From assembly GCA_016718035.1 (NCBI GenBank), contig JADKEK010000001.1:1054001-1118000 (forward strand): DNA of 64,000 bases. Reading direction: 5' to 3'. Both the position numbers and the translations under genes were made by a program. How positions within the stretch are numbered: the first letter of the stretch is position 1; the number at the start of each line of letters is the position of its first letter. Source of the DNA: Bacteroidota bacterium. GTDB taxonomy: Bacteria; Bacteroidota; Bacteroidia; Chitinophagales; BACL12. Shown here piece after piece: positions 34,653-44,115 of the stretch. The notes under the pieces are model-generated. The model made no database searches. It was not told where the DNA came from and saw nothing but the letters and a program-made list of their open reading frames with translations.

Positions 34653-35693
34653 ATGGCGACCAACCCCTTATTTACCAGTAAATATATTAAGGCTGCATCG
34701 CTGAGTTTATTTATTTGGACTGTGTTGCATGCCAGTTTTATTTATTGGTTGGGGTATGATATTAAAATAGCATTAGCCGACGCAGCAGCATTTAATTTTT
34801 TATTAGCAGATTTTTGTCTGGCACAATTATTTGTCATGCAATTTTATCAACCGAAACAAGACCAAACAGCATATATCGTAGTTGCGGGAACTTTAATTGC
34901 AACATCTGTTACTTTTATTAGTCGTTTTTTATTAGGCCTATTTAATTTCGATGAAACCTATTATGCATTTATCAACAAATCTATTCCTGTGCGCATTGGG
35001 GTAGCCTTTTTATTTGTGGCCATCATTAACATGATAAGTATGTTGGTGAAAGGATTAGAAGAACAAAAAACAAATAGTGCACGCGCATTCGAAGCGGAAA
35101 AATTATCTAAAGAAGCGGAATTATATAATTTACGCAGTCAGTTACAACCACATTTTTTATTCAACAGTTTAAATTCCATCAGCGCACTAGCCGGCTCAAA
35201 ACCTGAGCAGGCGCGGAAAATGGTGCAACAGTTATCTGATTTTTTACGCGGCACCATTAAAAAAGATAACCTGCAGCTTATTCCTTTGCAAGAAGAGCTT
35301 CATCATCTCGATTTATATTTAGAAATTGAAAAAGTGCGTTTCGGGCATCGCCTGGAAACAGCAATTGTTTCCGATGAAAATTGTCAAACAAAAAAAATCC
35401 CTTCTTTATTATTACAACCCATTTTAGAAAATGCCATTAAATTCGGGTTATACGATACACTTGAAAATGTGCAGATAGTAATTACTGCATCTTGTGATGA
35501 AAATTATTTGAGCATCAGCATCTCTAATCCTTACGACCAAACTTCATCTCCCCCAAAAAAAGGAACGGGATTTGGGCTCACCTCCGTTCAACGCAGGTTA
35601 TATTTATTATTTTCACGCAACGATTTATTAGATACCAAACAAACCGACAACCAATTTATTACCACAGTTAAAATTCCACAACCCAAATTATGA
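34653..35693 (+). CDS. Sensor histidine kinase, LytS/YpdA type
   Basis: 346 residues. Four or five N-terminal membrane helices (about 15-125) precede a short coiled coil and a His_kinase domain (LRSQLQPHFLFNSLNSISALAG, phosphoacceptor His) and a degenerate ATPase (LLLQPILENAIKFGL N-box; GTGFGLTSVQRRLYLL G-box). It is the usual Bacteroidota sensor that pairs with a LytTR regulator. 8 bases after the LiaF-like gene, with its stop overlapping the next ATG by 4 bases. Confidence 0.92.
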   Translation: MATNPLFTSKYIKAASLSLFIWTVLHASFIYWLGYDIKIALADAAAFNFLLADFCLAQLFVMQFYQPKQDQTAYIVVAGTLIATSVTFISRFLLGLFNFDETYYAFINKSIPVRIGVAFLFVAIINMISMLVKGLEEQKTNSARAFEAEKLSKEAELYNLRSQLQPHFLFNSLNSISALAGSKPEQARKMVQQLSDFLRGTIKKDNLQLIPLQEELHHLDLYLEIEKVRFGHRLETAIVSDENCQTKKIPSLLLQPILENAIKFGLYDTLENVQIVITASCDENYLSISISNPYDQTSSPPKKGTGFGLTSVQRRLYLLFSRNDLLDTKQTDNQFITTVKIPQPKL

Positions 35694-36424
35694 TGAAGGT
35701 AATTATTATCGATGATGAACCATTAGCGCGCAGTATAGTTCGAGAGTATCTCGAACAACACCAGGATATCAACATTGTGGCCGAATGTGGTGATGGATTT
35801 GAAGGGGTAAAAGCTATAACACAACACGAACCGGACCTGATTTTCCTCGACATCCAAATGCCCAAAATAAATGGATTTGAAATGCTCGAATTGTTAGACA
35901 AACGACCATCTGTCATCTTTACCACTGCATTTGACGAATATGCCATAAAAGCATTTGATATTCACGCTGTAGATTATTTACTTAAACCATTTAATAAAGA
36001 GCGATTCGACAAAGCATTGGAACGTTGGCGAGCGATGCAACCGGCTGCAGATAAAACACCTGAATTATTAAACACAATTGACGAACAGGAACAACATCCG
36101 CAACGCGTAGTAATCAAGTTGAATAATAAAATAAAAATTATTCCTTTTGCCGATATCATTTTTATTGAAGCTGCTGAAGATTATGTTTTTATTCATACCA
36201 CCGAAGGTCGATTCATGAAACATAAAACCATGACCTTTTTTGAACACGCTTTAGATAAAAATATTTATGTGCGGTGTCACCGCAGTTTTATTGTAAACGT
36301 GCAATTAATTAACAGGCTCGAAGTATATGAAAAAGATTCACATGTTGCGATACTTACTACAGGTGCAAAAGTGCAAGTGAGTAAAAGTGGGTATCAGCGA
36401 TTAAAATCTGTTTTAGGGGTATAA
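35690..36424 (+). CDS. LytTR-type response regulator
   Basis: 244 residues: receiver domain (IIIDDEPLAR; phosphoacceptor Asp54 in LIFLDIQMPK; conserved Thr and Lys in FTTAFDEYAIKAFDIHAVDYLLKPF) and a C-terminal LytTR DNA-binding domain (IIFIEAAEDYVFIHTTEGRF, FFEHALDKNIYVRCHRSFIVNVQLINRLE). It is coupled to the sensor by ATGA overlap and ended by a strong terminator. Targets unknown; envelope or cell-wall response is inferred from the LiaF-like partner. Confidence 0.93.
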   Translation: MMKVIIIDDEPLARSIVREYLEQHQDINIVAECGDGFEGVKAITQHEPDLIFLDIQMPKINGFEMLELLDKRPSVIFTTAFDEYAIKAFDIHAVDYLLKPFNKERFDKALERWRAMQPAADKTPELLNTIDEQEQHPQRVVIKLNNKIKIIPFADIIFIEAAEDYVFIHTTEGRFMKHKTMTFFEHALDKNIYVRCHRSFIVNVQLINRLEVYEKDSHVAILTTGAKVQVSKSGYQRLKSVLGV

Positions 36425-36426
36425 CA

Positions 36427-36456
36427 TAAAAACCGGAATGTTATGTTCCGGTTTTT
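36427..36456. terminator. Terminator between LytTR gene and small Lys-rich gene
   Basis: AAAAACCGGAA pairs with TTCCGGTTTTT around TGTTATG. The U-run exists on both strands, so it can serve both converging genes. Confidence 0.8.
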
Positions 36457-36461
36457 ATCTG

Positions 36462-36572
36462 CTATTGCGATGATTTAGCATTTTTCTTGGCTATTTTTTC
36501 AGCCTTCTTTTCCTTTTTAGATTTTTCAGGTTTCTTTTTAGTTTCCTTTACTGCATTTTTTCCTTTTGCCAT
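36462..36572 (-). CDS. 36-residue lysine-rich small protein
   Basis: A short open frame from ATG 36572 to TAG encodes MAKGKNAVKETKKKPEKSKK and continues with more Lys/Glu/Ala, ending KSSQ; about 40% of residues are Lys. It starts in a free intergenic gap and ends at a terminator. Similar tiny MAKGKN-like proteins occur in Bacteroidota but have no function assigned; nucleic-acid binding or ribosome association is only a guess. Confidence 0.6.
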   Translation of the reverse strand: MAKGKNAVKETKKKPEKSKKEKKAEKIAKKNAKSSQ

Positions 36573-36662
36573 GGTAGTTACATTTTATAATGCAATTATA
36601 ATAAATTTTAATTCATTTGATTATCATGTTTGGAAAATGTTAAGCACATAAGATGCACTATA

Positions 36663-38264
36663 TCAGTTATGAGTGACCACCAATTGAAACACTTTATAAT
36701 CGTCACCATTACTAATATTCACCAGATAAAGGCCATCAGACATGCCGGAAACATCAATAGAACAAGAAGTTTGGCCCTTAGGTATAACTGTTTCGTAAAC
36801 TAGTTGACCACTGCTGTTCAACACTTTTATAGTGGTTGTAAATAAGCCACTTGGCACATTATTGATTTCAACAAAACTGGCAGCAGGATTGGGATACAGG
36901 CGACAATTTGCGAGCGATTTTACTTCATCTAAACTAATTGTTGATGTGTCTTCAGTTACAGTATCTGCGCAAATGGTAGTAAAACCTGAGCCACTAAACC
37001 ATTCAGCTCCGGAATCAACTGCAAATGTGATAGGCATGGCAAAACCACCAATGGTATATGCGCCATCATAAATTTCAACGGTGCCTCCTGAATCTGTTTT
37101 GCTACAGTTATAACCGGTCTCATCGAATTGCAGCACATATATCTCATCGTAGAATTCTCCGATAGGAATACCGTGACCGGTGAGTAAAAAATTGTTAGAT
37201 TTCGTTTCCAGTAATCCACTGGCAGCTTCTATTTCATCTCCACCTGCAAATGCGGAAAATACAATTTGTTTAGCCGTATCCAGTTTAAGCAGATAATAAT
37301 CATCTTCCCCTGTGTCTCTTGTACCGGCAATGGCATATTGATTATCATGTGTTTGAATTATTTGCGCCGCCATTTCTGAAGTGCCCGAATTAATTATTTT
37401 TTGCCATATAGTATTACCATCACCATCTATCTCACTTAAATAAATATCATAATTATCTTCAAACGATGAACCAGCAATGATAAACTTATCGCTATTAACA
37501 GCAACAATACTGTTCCCCGATTCAAATTTGTCGTTTTTTCCCGATTTGTTGAACCAGCTCAAAGTCCCTGTAGATGTGAATTTCGCGACGAACATATCAC
37601 CTGTAGTCACCGGGAATCCGGTATGCAAATAACCGGTTACAATTAGATTGCCATCCTGCAATTGGACTACATCCATTGCCTCACCGCTGCACGTTCCACA
37701 AAAAGTAAAACGACGGCTCCATTCCACTTCAAGCGCTGCATTTAATTTTAAAATCATAGGTTGATAGGTTATTAATGCAGCACCAACAGTATCGGTATAA
37801 CCCACCACAACATAACCACCATCAATTGTTTTAATCAGTTGATTTCCGATATTATTTGTTTCATCGCCAATAAATCTGGATGTAATTAATTCACCTGCCG
37901 CATTTAATTGAACCAAAGCAACATCATAACCACCAACCTCGGTATATGCACTACCTGCAATCAAAAAAGACCCATCGTTTAATTCAACAGCAGCTTTGGC
38001 AATATCTTCCATTTCGGTGTATACCACAGTGCTCCAAATTTGATTAGCCGCAGAGTCTGTTTTTACAATATAAAAATCAAAAAAATCGCCGGACCAGGAA
38101 TTGGAATTTCCGGTAATTAAAAAGCCACCATCTGAAGTCTGGATACTTTTGCCGGAATATTCGGTTCCGATATCACCATACGAACGGCAATAGGTTTGTG
38201 CAACTATTTGTTGCATTAAAACCGATATTAGCAGGAGGAGGATAAAGCGCATATCGTTTATCAA
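36663..38264 (-). CDS. T9SS-exported propeller-like protein
   Basis: 533 residues with a signal peptide (MRFILLLLISVLMQQIVAQ after a short N-extension), then about eight repeats of the form SDGGFLITGNSNSW, DGSFLIAGSA, DGGYVVVGYT, DGNLIVTGYL, DKFIIAGSS (residues 30-380). This is the same blade type as in the protein at 23416. A Por sorting domain ends it (LYPNPAASFVEINNVPSG...SDGLYLVNISNGDDYKVFQLVV). Surface or secreted; the ligand is unknown. Separated from groEL by a terminator. Confidence 0.85.
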   Translation of the reverse strand: MINDMRFILLLLISVLMQQIVAQTYCRSYGDIGTEYSGKSIQTSDGGFLITGNSNSWSGDFFDFYIVKTDSAANQIWSTVVYTEMEDIAKAAVELNDGSFLIAGSAYTEVGGYDVALVQLNAAGELITSRFIGDETNNIGNQLIKTIDGGYVVVGYTDTVGAALITYQPMILKLNAALEVEWSRRFTFCGTCSGEAMDVVQLQDGNLIVTGYLHTGFPVTTGDMFVAKFTSTGTLSWFNKSGKNDKFESGNSIVAVNSDKFIIAGSSFEDNYDIYLSEIDGDGNTIWQKIINSGTSEMAAQIIQTHDNQYAIAGTRDTGEDDYYLLKLDTAKQIVFSAFAGGDEIEAASGLLETKSNNFLLTGHGIPIGEFYDEIYVLQFDETGYNCSKTDSGGTVEIYDGAYTIGGFAMPITFAVDSGAEWFSGSGFTTICADTVTEDTSTISLDEVKSLANCRLYPNPAASFVEINNVPSGLFTTTIKVLNSSGQLVYETVIPKGQTSCSIDVSGMSDGLYLVNISNGDDYKVFQLVVTHN

Positions 38265-38292
38265 TTTAATGAACGACTAATATACAAAAAAA

Positions 38293-38316
38293 TCCCTGTT
38301 ACTGCAGCAACAGGGA
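38293..38316 (-). terminator. Terminator downstream of groEL
   Basis: TCCCTGTT (38293-38300) pairs with AACAGGGA (38309-38316); on the minus strand a T-run follows. Confidence 0.75.
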
Positions 38317-38358
38317 CTTTATTTTTCACTTCTTTCTGTATCGGATTAACGAATATGA

Positions 38359-39994
38359 TTACATCATACCGTCCATTCCGCCCGGCATTCCGCCACCCAT
38401 AGGCATATCCTTTTTCTCAGGTTTGTCTACGATAGTGCATTCGGTTGTTAATAATAATCCGGCAATAGATGCAGCATTTTCCAATGCTACGCGGGTTACT
38501 TTAACAGGATCGATTACACCGGCTTTAAGCAGGTTTTCATATTTTTCAGTTCTGGCGTTAAATCCGAAATCGGCTTTACCTTCGCGTACTTTTTGAACAA
38601 CAATTGAACCTTCAATACCTGCATTAGCAACGATAGTTCTGATTGGCGCTTCTAAAGCACGTTTAATAATATCAACACCGATTTTTTCATCTTCGTTGCT
38701 TACTTTTAATTTTTCCAATGCATCAATAGCACGGATATAAGCAACACCACCACCTGGAACAATACCTTCAGCTACTGCAGCGCGAGTTGCATGTAAAGCA
38801 TCGTCAACACGGTCTTTTTTTCTCCTTCATAGCCACTTCTGTAGCAGCTCCGATATATAATACCGCAACACCACCACTTAATTTAGCTAAACGTTCCTGT
38901 AATTTCTCACGGTCGTAATCTGAAGTAGTTGATTCGATTTGTGATTTGATAGTATTTACACGAATTTTGATATCGTCTTTTTTACCTTTTCCACCAACAA
39001 CTGTAGTGTTATCTTTGTCTACAGTAACTTTTTCAGCACGACCAAGGTCAGCCAATTCAACACTTTCCAACATTTTACCTTGTTCTTCGCTGATCATGGT
39101 TCCACCAGTAAGAATAGCGATATCCTGCAACATTTCTTTTCTTCTGTCACCAAAACCTGGCGCTTTTACAGCACATACTTTAATGGTGCCTCTTAATTTA
39201 TTTACAACTAAAGTAGTTAATGCTTCACCATCAACATCTTCAGCAATAATTAATAACTGAGAACCTTGTTGAGCAACTTTTTCTAAAATAGGTAATAAGT
39301 CCTTCATAGTGCTGATTTTTTTATCATAAATCAGAATGTAAGGACGATCCATTTCAGCTTCCATGTCATCACCATTGGTGATAAAATAAGCTGATAAATA
39401 ACCTCTGTCAAATTGCATACCTTCAACTACATCGCTGTAAGTATCGGTACCTTTAGCTTCTTCAACTGTGATAACACCGTCTTTAGAAACTTTTTGCATT
39501 GCAGTAGCAATTAATTTTCCAATTTCAGCATCGTTGTTTGCAGAAATTGCAGCTACTTGTTCAATTTTTTTATTGTCGTTACCAACTTGCTGAGCTTGTT
39601 TTTTTAATTCGATTACCACAGCTTCAACAGCTTTGTCGATACCACGTTTTAAATCCATAGGATTTGCACCGGCAGCAACATTTTTTAAACCTGCAGTCAC
39701 AATAGCTTGTGCTAACACGGTTGCAGTTGTAGTACCATCACCGGCAACATCGCTGGTTTTGCTGGCTACTTCTTTCACCATTTGTGCACCCATGTTTTCG
39801 ATTGGGTCTTCTAATTCAATTTCTTTCGCAACTGAAACACCATCTTTAGTAACATTTGGAGCACCATATTTTTTTTCAATTACCACATTACGGCCTTTTG
39901 GTCCGAGGGTTACTTTTACTGCATTAGCTAATGCATCAACACCCGCTTTTAATTTTTCGCGAGCTTCAACATCAAATTTTATAATTTTTGCCAT
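38359..39994 (-). CDS. groEL: Chaperonin GroEL, frame interrupted by one base
   Basis: ATP-dependent 60-kDa chaperonin. ATG 39994 opens MAKIIKFDVEAREKLKAG, with VTLGPKGRNVVIEKKYGAP, DGVSVAKEIELEDP, VAGDGTTTATVLAQAI (ATP-binding) and KAPGFGDRRKEML. At 38815-38821 the coding strand has seven A after GAG; six would read AMKEKKDRVDDALHATRAAV, whereas the given frame stops soon after. Translation from there continues to the C-terminal GGMPGGMDGMM tail at 38359. As groEL is essential, a consensus error is far likelier than loss. Downstream of groES with a 49-base gap. Confidence 0.95.
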
Positions 39995-40043
39995 AGTTAG
40001 ATTTTTAAATATTTATTTCTACCGTAAAAAATGTTTTTTGTGA

Positions 40044-40328
40044 TTATAAAATCGCGAAGATATCTGCCTCACGCATAATCAAATATTCTTGTCCGTCTAC
40101 TGTGATTTCAGTTCCGGCATATTTGCCATACAATACTGAATCACCAACTTTAACAGTAACCGGCTCATCTTTTTTACCGGGACCGGCTGCCACAACAATA
40201 CCTTTTTGTGGTTTTTCTTTCGCTGTATCAGGAATAATGATACCACCCTTTGTAACAGTTTCAGGTGTAGAAGGCTGAACCAACACGCGGTCAGCTAATG
40301 GTTTAATCGTTAATTTACTTTTTGCCAT
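40044..40328 (-). CDS. groES: Co-chaperonin GroES
   Basis: 94 residues, the usual 10-kDa size. Blocks are IKPLADRVLVQPSTPETVTKGGIIIPDTAKEKPQKGIVVAAGPG (mobile loop at residues 15-35), VGDSVLYGKYAGTEITVDGQEYLIMREADI. The cap for GroEL rings. Co-transcribed with groEL. The 360-base upstream region holds TTGGCA/TGCC motifs that could be a heat-shock or sigma-54 control site. Confidence 0.96.
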   Translation of the reverse strand: MAKSKLTIKPLADRVLVQPSTPETVTKGGIIIPDTAKEKPQKGIVVAAGPGKKDEPVTVKVGDSVLYGKYAGTEITVDGQEYLIMREADIFAIL

Positions 40329-40690
40329 ATTGATTGATTTAATCGTTTAAGATGTTATGTAATCCGCCCTTGTCATAAATTGTGCCTTTCCCTACTTTGG
40401 GCAATTTTGTCGGTTAAATTGGGCTATTTTGGCAGTCAACATGCCGATTTAGGCTATTTTTCAGGAGAAACTGCCATTTGTGTTAATGTGACATTTTGGC
40501 AATATCCATTTTGGGTAGCTTTGGTGGGGACTTAACTTACTGACCATTAACCCCTTATAAAACCAATCCTAAACCACAAAATCGTTGTTCATAGAACATA
40601 TTAAAAGCTGTAAAAAATCATTAATATTGTAAACCCAAAAAAGCTGTCGTGAGCCTTTTTGGATAGAACTGAAACAAACACACACCCACT
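40329..40690. promoter_or_regulatory. groES-T9SS divergent intergenic region
   Basis: No gene. On the minus strand, CGGCATG-N4-CTGCC (40431-40446) resembles a sigma-54 -24/-12 pair about 105 bases before groES. GGCTATTTT is duplicated 30 bases apart (40422, 40452). TTTGGCA, ATGCCG, CTGCCA and TTTTGGCA half-sites alternate between 40428 and 40501. The right part (40560-40690) is AT-rich and gives nothing specific. Confidence 0.35.
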
Positions 40691-41992
40691 ATGCGCACAC
40701 TTTTAATTGTTATGGCATGCCTGACAACCTGTACGGCATTCTCCCAGATTCAATGTTCAAACGATTCAACCGGTTTAATTCCACTTGTAGAGTTAGGTGC
40801 AGGCTACTACATGGGTCATCAGGGCGGCTTGTTTCCGGGTGGTAATAACACCATTCCACTTGCTCATAAAAAAAAGGGTATTGGCATATCCAAAGCACTT
40901 AAACCGCTCGATACTTTAGGCAATGTAAATTATGAAGAAGGGAAAATTATTTTTTTGGGATTAGGCGCCTCTTTAGCATCCAATGCATTTAATGCTTATA
41001 TCGATTCTGTAAAAATTTATGATTTTGAAGGCATGAACAATTGCCTCGATGTGAAGGGATTGTTTTTTGGTGGAAAAGATTTAGATCAGATGATTGATTT
41101 TGAAAACAACAGTTATTGGGAAAGTGTAAACGATAAAATGATTTCTCGCGGGGATACCTATGAACAAGTGCAGGTAATTTGGGTATTACAACAAAGTTTT
41201 GAAGATACTACTGCCGAATTTAATGTGTATTACGATAGTGTCATTAATAAATTTGTGACTTTAATGCAGGTATTAAAAGATACATTTCCCAATTTAAAAC
41301 AAGTGTTTTTATCGGGTGTGCATTATATGGGTTATATGGACCCTTTACATTTTCGTTATGATGCATTTGTTGAACCGCATGGATATTGGGGAAATATTGT
41401 GATAAAAGAATTAATCGCGAAACAAATTATGGGCGATCCTGCATTGCGATATACGGGTCCACATCCAAATGCAGCGTGGATTAGCTGGGGGCCTAATTTT
41501 TGGGCAGATGGTAAAAATCCAAGGGCTTATGATGGTTTAACTTGGCATTGTGACCAATTTCGTGATGATGAAACCGGAGGTGGTTTTCATTTAGAAGATT
41601 CAGTTAATTCGCTTGGTTTTGAAGCGCAAATGCTCAAATCATTTTTTTCTTTTGATGCGGTGACAACTATCTGGCACCAGGATGGTCCGCTGTGGGCATT
41701 GTGTCCTGAGGATACATTAAGACAATCAAACATACCAACAAAAACAAATTCGTTACTCATTTATCCAAATCCTTCAATTGGCGATATTGTGATAAAAAAT
41801 ACCATTGACATGGTTGGTGAAATACATATTAAAATAGCAAATGAAATGGGAGTAATGGTTTGGGAAGATGTACAATCTGTGCAGCATTCGAATTATATCA
41901 CACTACAGCTCGATTTGCCAAATGGCATGTATTTTATTCAGATTCAAAATGCTAATCAAAACTGGACACAATCGTTGGTGATTCAAGATTGA
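40691..41992 (+). CDS. T9SS-exported protein, possible SGNH-type hydrolase
   Basis: 433 residues. Signal MRTLLIVMACLTTCTAFSQ; mature part includes LGAGYYMGHQGGLFPGGNNTIP, KIIFLGLGASLASNAF (possible SGNH block I-like turn), VQVIWVLQQSFEDT and LKQVFLSGVHYMGYMDPLHFRYDAF. A Por sorting domain follows (LIYPNPSIGDIVIKN...GMYFIQIQNANQNWTQSLVIQD). Several Trp/His/Asp motifs in the C-terminal half (AWISWGPNFWADGKNPR, TWHCDQFRDDE) could be catalytic but are not recognised. Family assignment is tentative. Confidence 0.7.
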   Translation: MRTLLIVMACLTTCTAFSQIQCSNDSTGLIPLVELGAGYYMGHQGGLFPGGNNTIPLAHKKKGIGISKALKPLDTLGNVNYEEGKIIFLGLGASLASNAFNAYIDSVKIYDFEGMNNCLDVKGLFFGGKDLDQMIDFENNSYWESVNDKMISRGDTYEQVQVIWVLQQSFEDTTAEFNVYYDSVINKFVTLMQVLKDTFPNLKQVFLSGVHYMGYMDPLHFRYDAFVEPHGYWGNIVIKELIAKQIMGDPALRYTGPHPNAAWISWGPNFWADGKNPRAYDGLTWHCDQFRDDETGGGFHLEDSVNSLGFEAQMLKSFFSFDAVTTIWHQDGPLWALCPEDTLRQSNIPTKTNSLLIYPNPSIGDIVIKNTIDMVGEIHIKIANEMGVMVWEDVQSVQHSNYITLQLDLPNGMYFIQIQNANQNWTQSLVIQD

Positions 41993-42060
41993 GAAGTAGA
42001 GGAGTTTATTACTTAATTTTTTTACGCCGGGAAGTAAGGAAGAAAGGAAGTTTCGGGGAT

Positions 42061-42785
42061 TTTATTGTATGATGTAAGATGTGGTTTGTTTTTGAGAGCG
42101 CGGAGCTGTTCTCGCTAAGGCGCTAAGATATTTGATTATAGATTGTGTGATATGGGTTGTTTTTAAGCGCGCAAAGCTGGGAAACCAATTTAATTAATCA
42201 TTGATTTTATATTTTTAATCCTCCGCAAACTCTGTGTCTCCGCGTGAAACTTTTATTAACTGTTTCACGCGGAGACGCGGAGTTAAAAGGAATATAGTAT
42301 ATGCGATAATGTTTGTTTTTGAGTGCGCAAAGCTGTTAGGCCTAGTATCTTTGCGCGCTTGAATTGGTTTTTAGGTAGACTTAAACCAACATATAAAAAA
42401 ACCTTTGGCCCTTTGCGTGAAACCTTTCGTCAATTTTATGGTGTATTTGTTTCACGCGGAGGTGCGGAGAAGTTTATTGTATGGTGTAAGATGTGGTTTG
42501 TTTTTGAGAGCGCGGAGCTGTTCTCGCCAAGGCGCTAAGTTTTTTGATTATAGATTGTGTGATATGGAATGTTTTCAGGCGCGCAAAGCTGGGAAACCAA
42601 TTTAATTAATCATTGATTTTATATTTGTAATCCTCCGCAAACTCTGCGTCTCCGCGTGAAACTTTTATTAACTGGTTCACCCGCCTCAGCGGACTGAAAG
42701 CGCGGAGACGCGGAGCAGTAAATCAGTTAAACCTTTGCGTGCTTGAAATGGTTTAAAATATACAACAAACAATTCACTTTGCGCC
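42061..42785. repeat. Inverted-orientation compound repeats, two units 412 bp apart
   Basis: TTTATTGTATGRTGTAAGATG starts units at 42061 and 42473. Both contain GAGAGCGCGGAGCTGTTCTCGC-AAGGCGCTAAG, GCGCGCAAAGCTGGGAAACC and TCCGCGTGAAACTTTTATTAACTG-TTCAC; these are the reverse complements of blocks in the 18.5-kb array. In the second, CCGCCTCAGCGG (42681-42692) plus a few bases is inserted between TTCAC and GCGGAGACGCGGAG. Between units lie TTGCGCGCTTGAATTGG and GCGTGAAACCTTTCG blocks. No gene. Confidence 0.85.
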
Positions 42786-42846
42786 TTAGCGAGAAACCAT
42801 TCGAAGAATTAAATTGCCAACGATAAATTCAAATCATACCTCTCAA

Positions 42847-44115
42847 TCAATACCCATATTTATCCTTCCATCGCTCGCGCAAAAATTTGCGGATTTCATT
42901 TTCTTTGGCATTATTTCCGGGTTCAAATACTTTTTTGCCTTTAATAGCATCGGGTAAAAATTCCATGTCAGCAAAATTGCCCGGATTGTTGTGCGCATAC
43001 TGATAATCTTTACCGTAATTTAATTGTTTCATTAATTTGGTAGGCGCATTTCTTATTGCCAAAGGAACAGGCAAGTCGCCGGTATTGCGGACTAATTCGT
43101 AAGTATTATTTAATGCAACATACGAAGCATTACTTTTAGGTGATGTAGCTAAATAAATAACTGTTTGCGACAGCGGAATAGCACATTCAGGATATCCCAA
43201 CATCGTCACCGCCTGAAAACAACTCGTCGCCAGTAAAAGCGCATTGGGATTGGCATTGCCGATATCTTCACTCGCTAAAATCAACATCCGTCTTGCAATA
43301 AATTTCGGGTCCTCTCCTCCTTCTATCATTCGCACTAAATAATACATCGCAGCATTAGGGTCACTGCCACGCATACTCTTAATAAATGCAGAAATGATAT
43401 CGTAATGATTTTCTCCGTTTTTATCGTAAGCAGCAGTTTTTTTCTGCGCCAAAGAAGTCATTAAATCGTTGGTAATTTCAATCGGGTCAGTATCAATAGT
43501 TTCTTCAACTAATTCGAGTAAGTTTAATAATTTACGTGCATCACCACCACTTAATTTAATTAATGCTTCATTTTCTTTTACCACAATTTTGCGTTTCGAC
43601 AACACCACATCTTTGGTGATGGCTCTTTCTATTAATACTTCAAAATCTTCTTTGGTAAATTCCTGTAAAACATAAACCTGACATCTCGATAACAATGCAT
43701 TAATTACTTCAAAAGAAGGATTTTCAGTTGTTGCACCAATTAACAGGATGAGTCCTTTTTCAACAGCGCCTAATAAGGAATCCTGCTGTGCCTTATTGAA
43801 ACGATGAATTTCATCGATAAACAACACAATTTTCCCCGAATTTTTTGCTTTTTCAATTACCTCCTTCACATCCTTAACACCTGAAGCAACAGCACTTAAT
43901 GAAAAAAATGGCAGATTGGCTGCATTGGCAATAATATTAGCCAGCGTAGTTTTTCCAATTCCCGGAGGGCCCCAAAAAATCATACTCACCAGTTTGCCAC
44001 CGGTAATCATTTTACGCAGCACCTGACCCTCACCAACCAAATGTTGCTGACCGATATACTCGTCCAAATTGCGCGGACGCAGGCGCTCAGCTAAAGGGAG
44101 GGTATCGAATAACAT
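42847..44115 (-). CDS. rarA: Replication-associated recombination protein A (RarA/MgsA)
   Basis: AAA+ ATPase acting at stalled forks. From ATG 44115 (MLFDTLPLAERLRPRNLDEYIGQQHLVG); an open extension to 44154 lacks family similarity. 422 residues with Walker A GPPGIGKTTLA, Walker B LFIDEIHRF, sensor ATTENPSFEV and the MgsA/RarA C-terminal region (KSMRGSDPNAAMYYLVRMIEGGEDPKFIARRMLI, YLATSPKSNASY). Single gene between a repeat region and phhA. Confidence 0.93.
   Translation of the reverse strand: MLFDTLPLAERLRPRNLDEYIGQQHLVGEGQVLRKMITGGKLVSMIFWGPPGIGKTTLANIIANAANLPFFSLSAVASGVKDVKEVIEKAKNSGKIVLFIDEIHRFNKAQQDSLLGAVEKGLILLIGATTENPSFEVINALLSRCQVYVLQEFTKEDFEVLIERAITKDVVLSKRKIVVKENEALIKLSGGDARKLLNLLELVEETIDTDPIEITNDLMTSLAQKKTAAYDKNGENHYDIISAFIKSMRGSDPNAAMYYLVRMIEGGEDPKFIARRMLILASEDIGNANPNALLLATSCFQAVTMLGYPECAIPLSQTVIYLATSPKSNASYVALNNTYELVRNTGDLPVPLAIRNAPTKLMKQLNYGKDYQYAHNNPGNFADMEFLPDAIKGKKVFEPGNNAKENEIRKFLRERWKDKYGY

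Noticed and set aside
42323..42605. Overlapping 66-71 residue frames at 42.3-42.6 kb
   Set aside because: They lie in compound repeats and cross an inserted palindrome region; two conflicting frames are open together.
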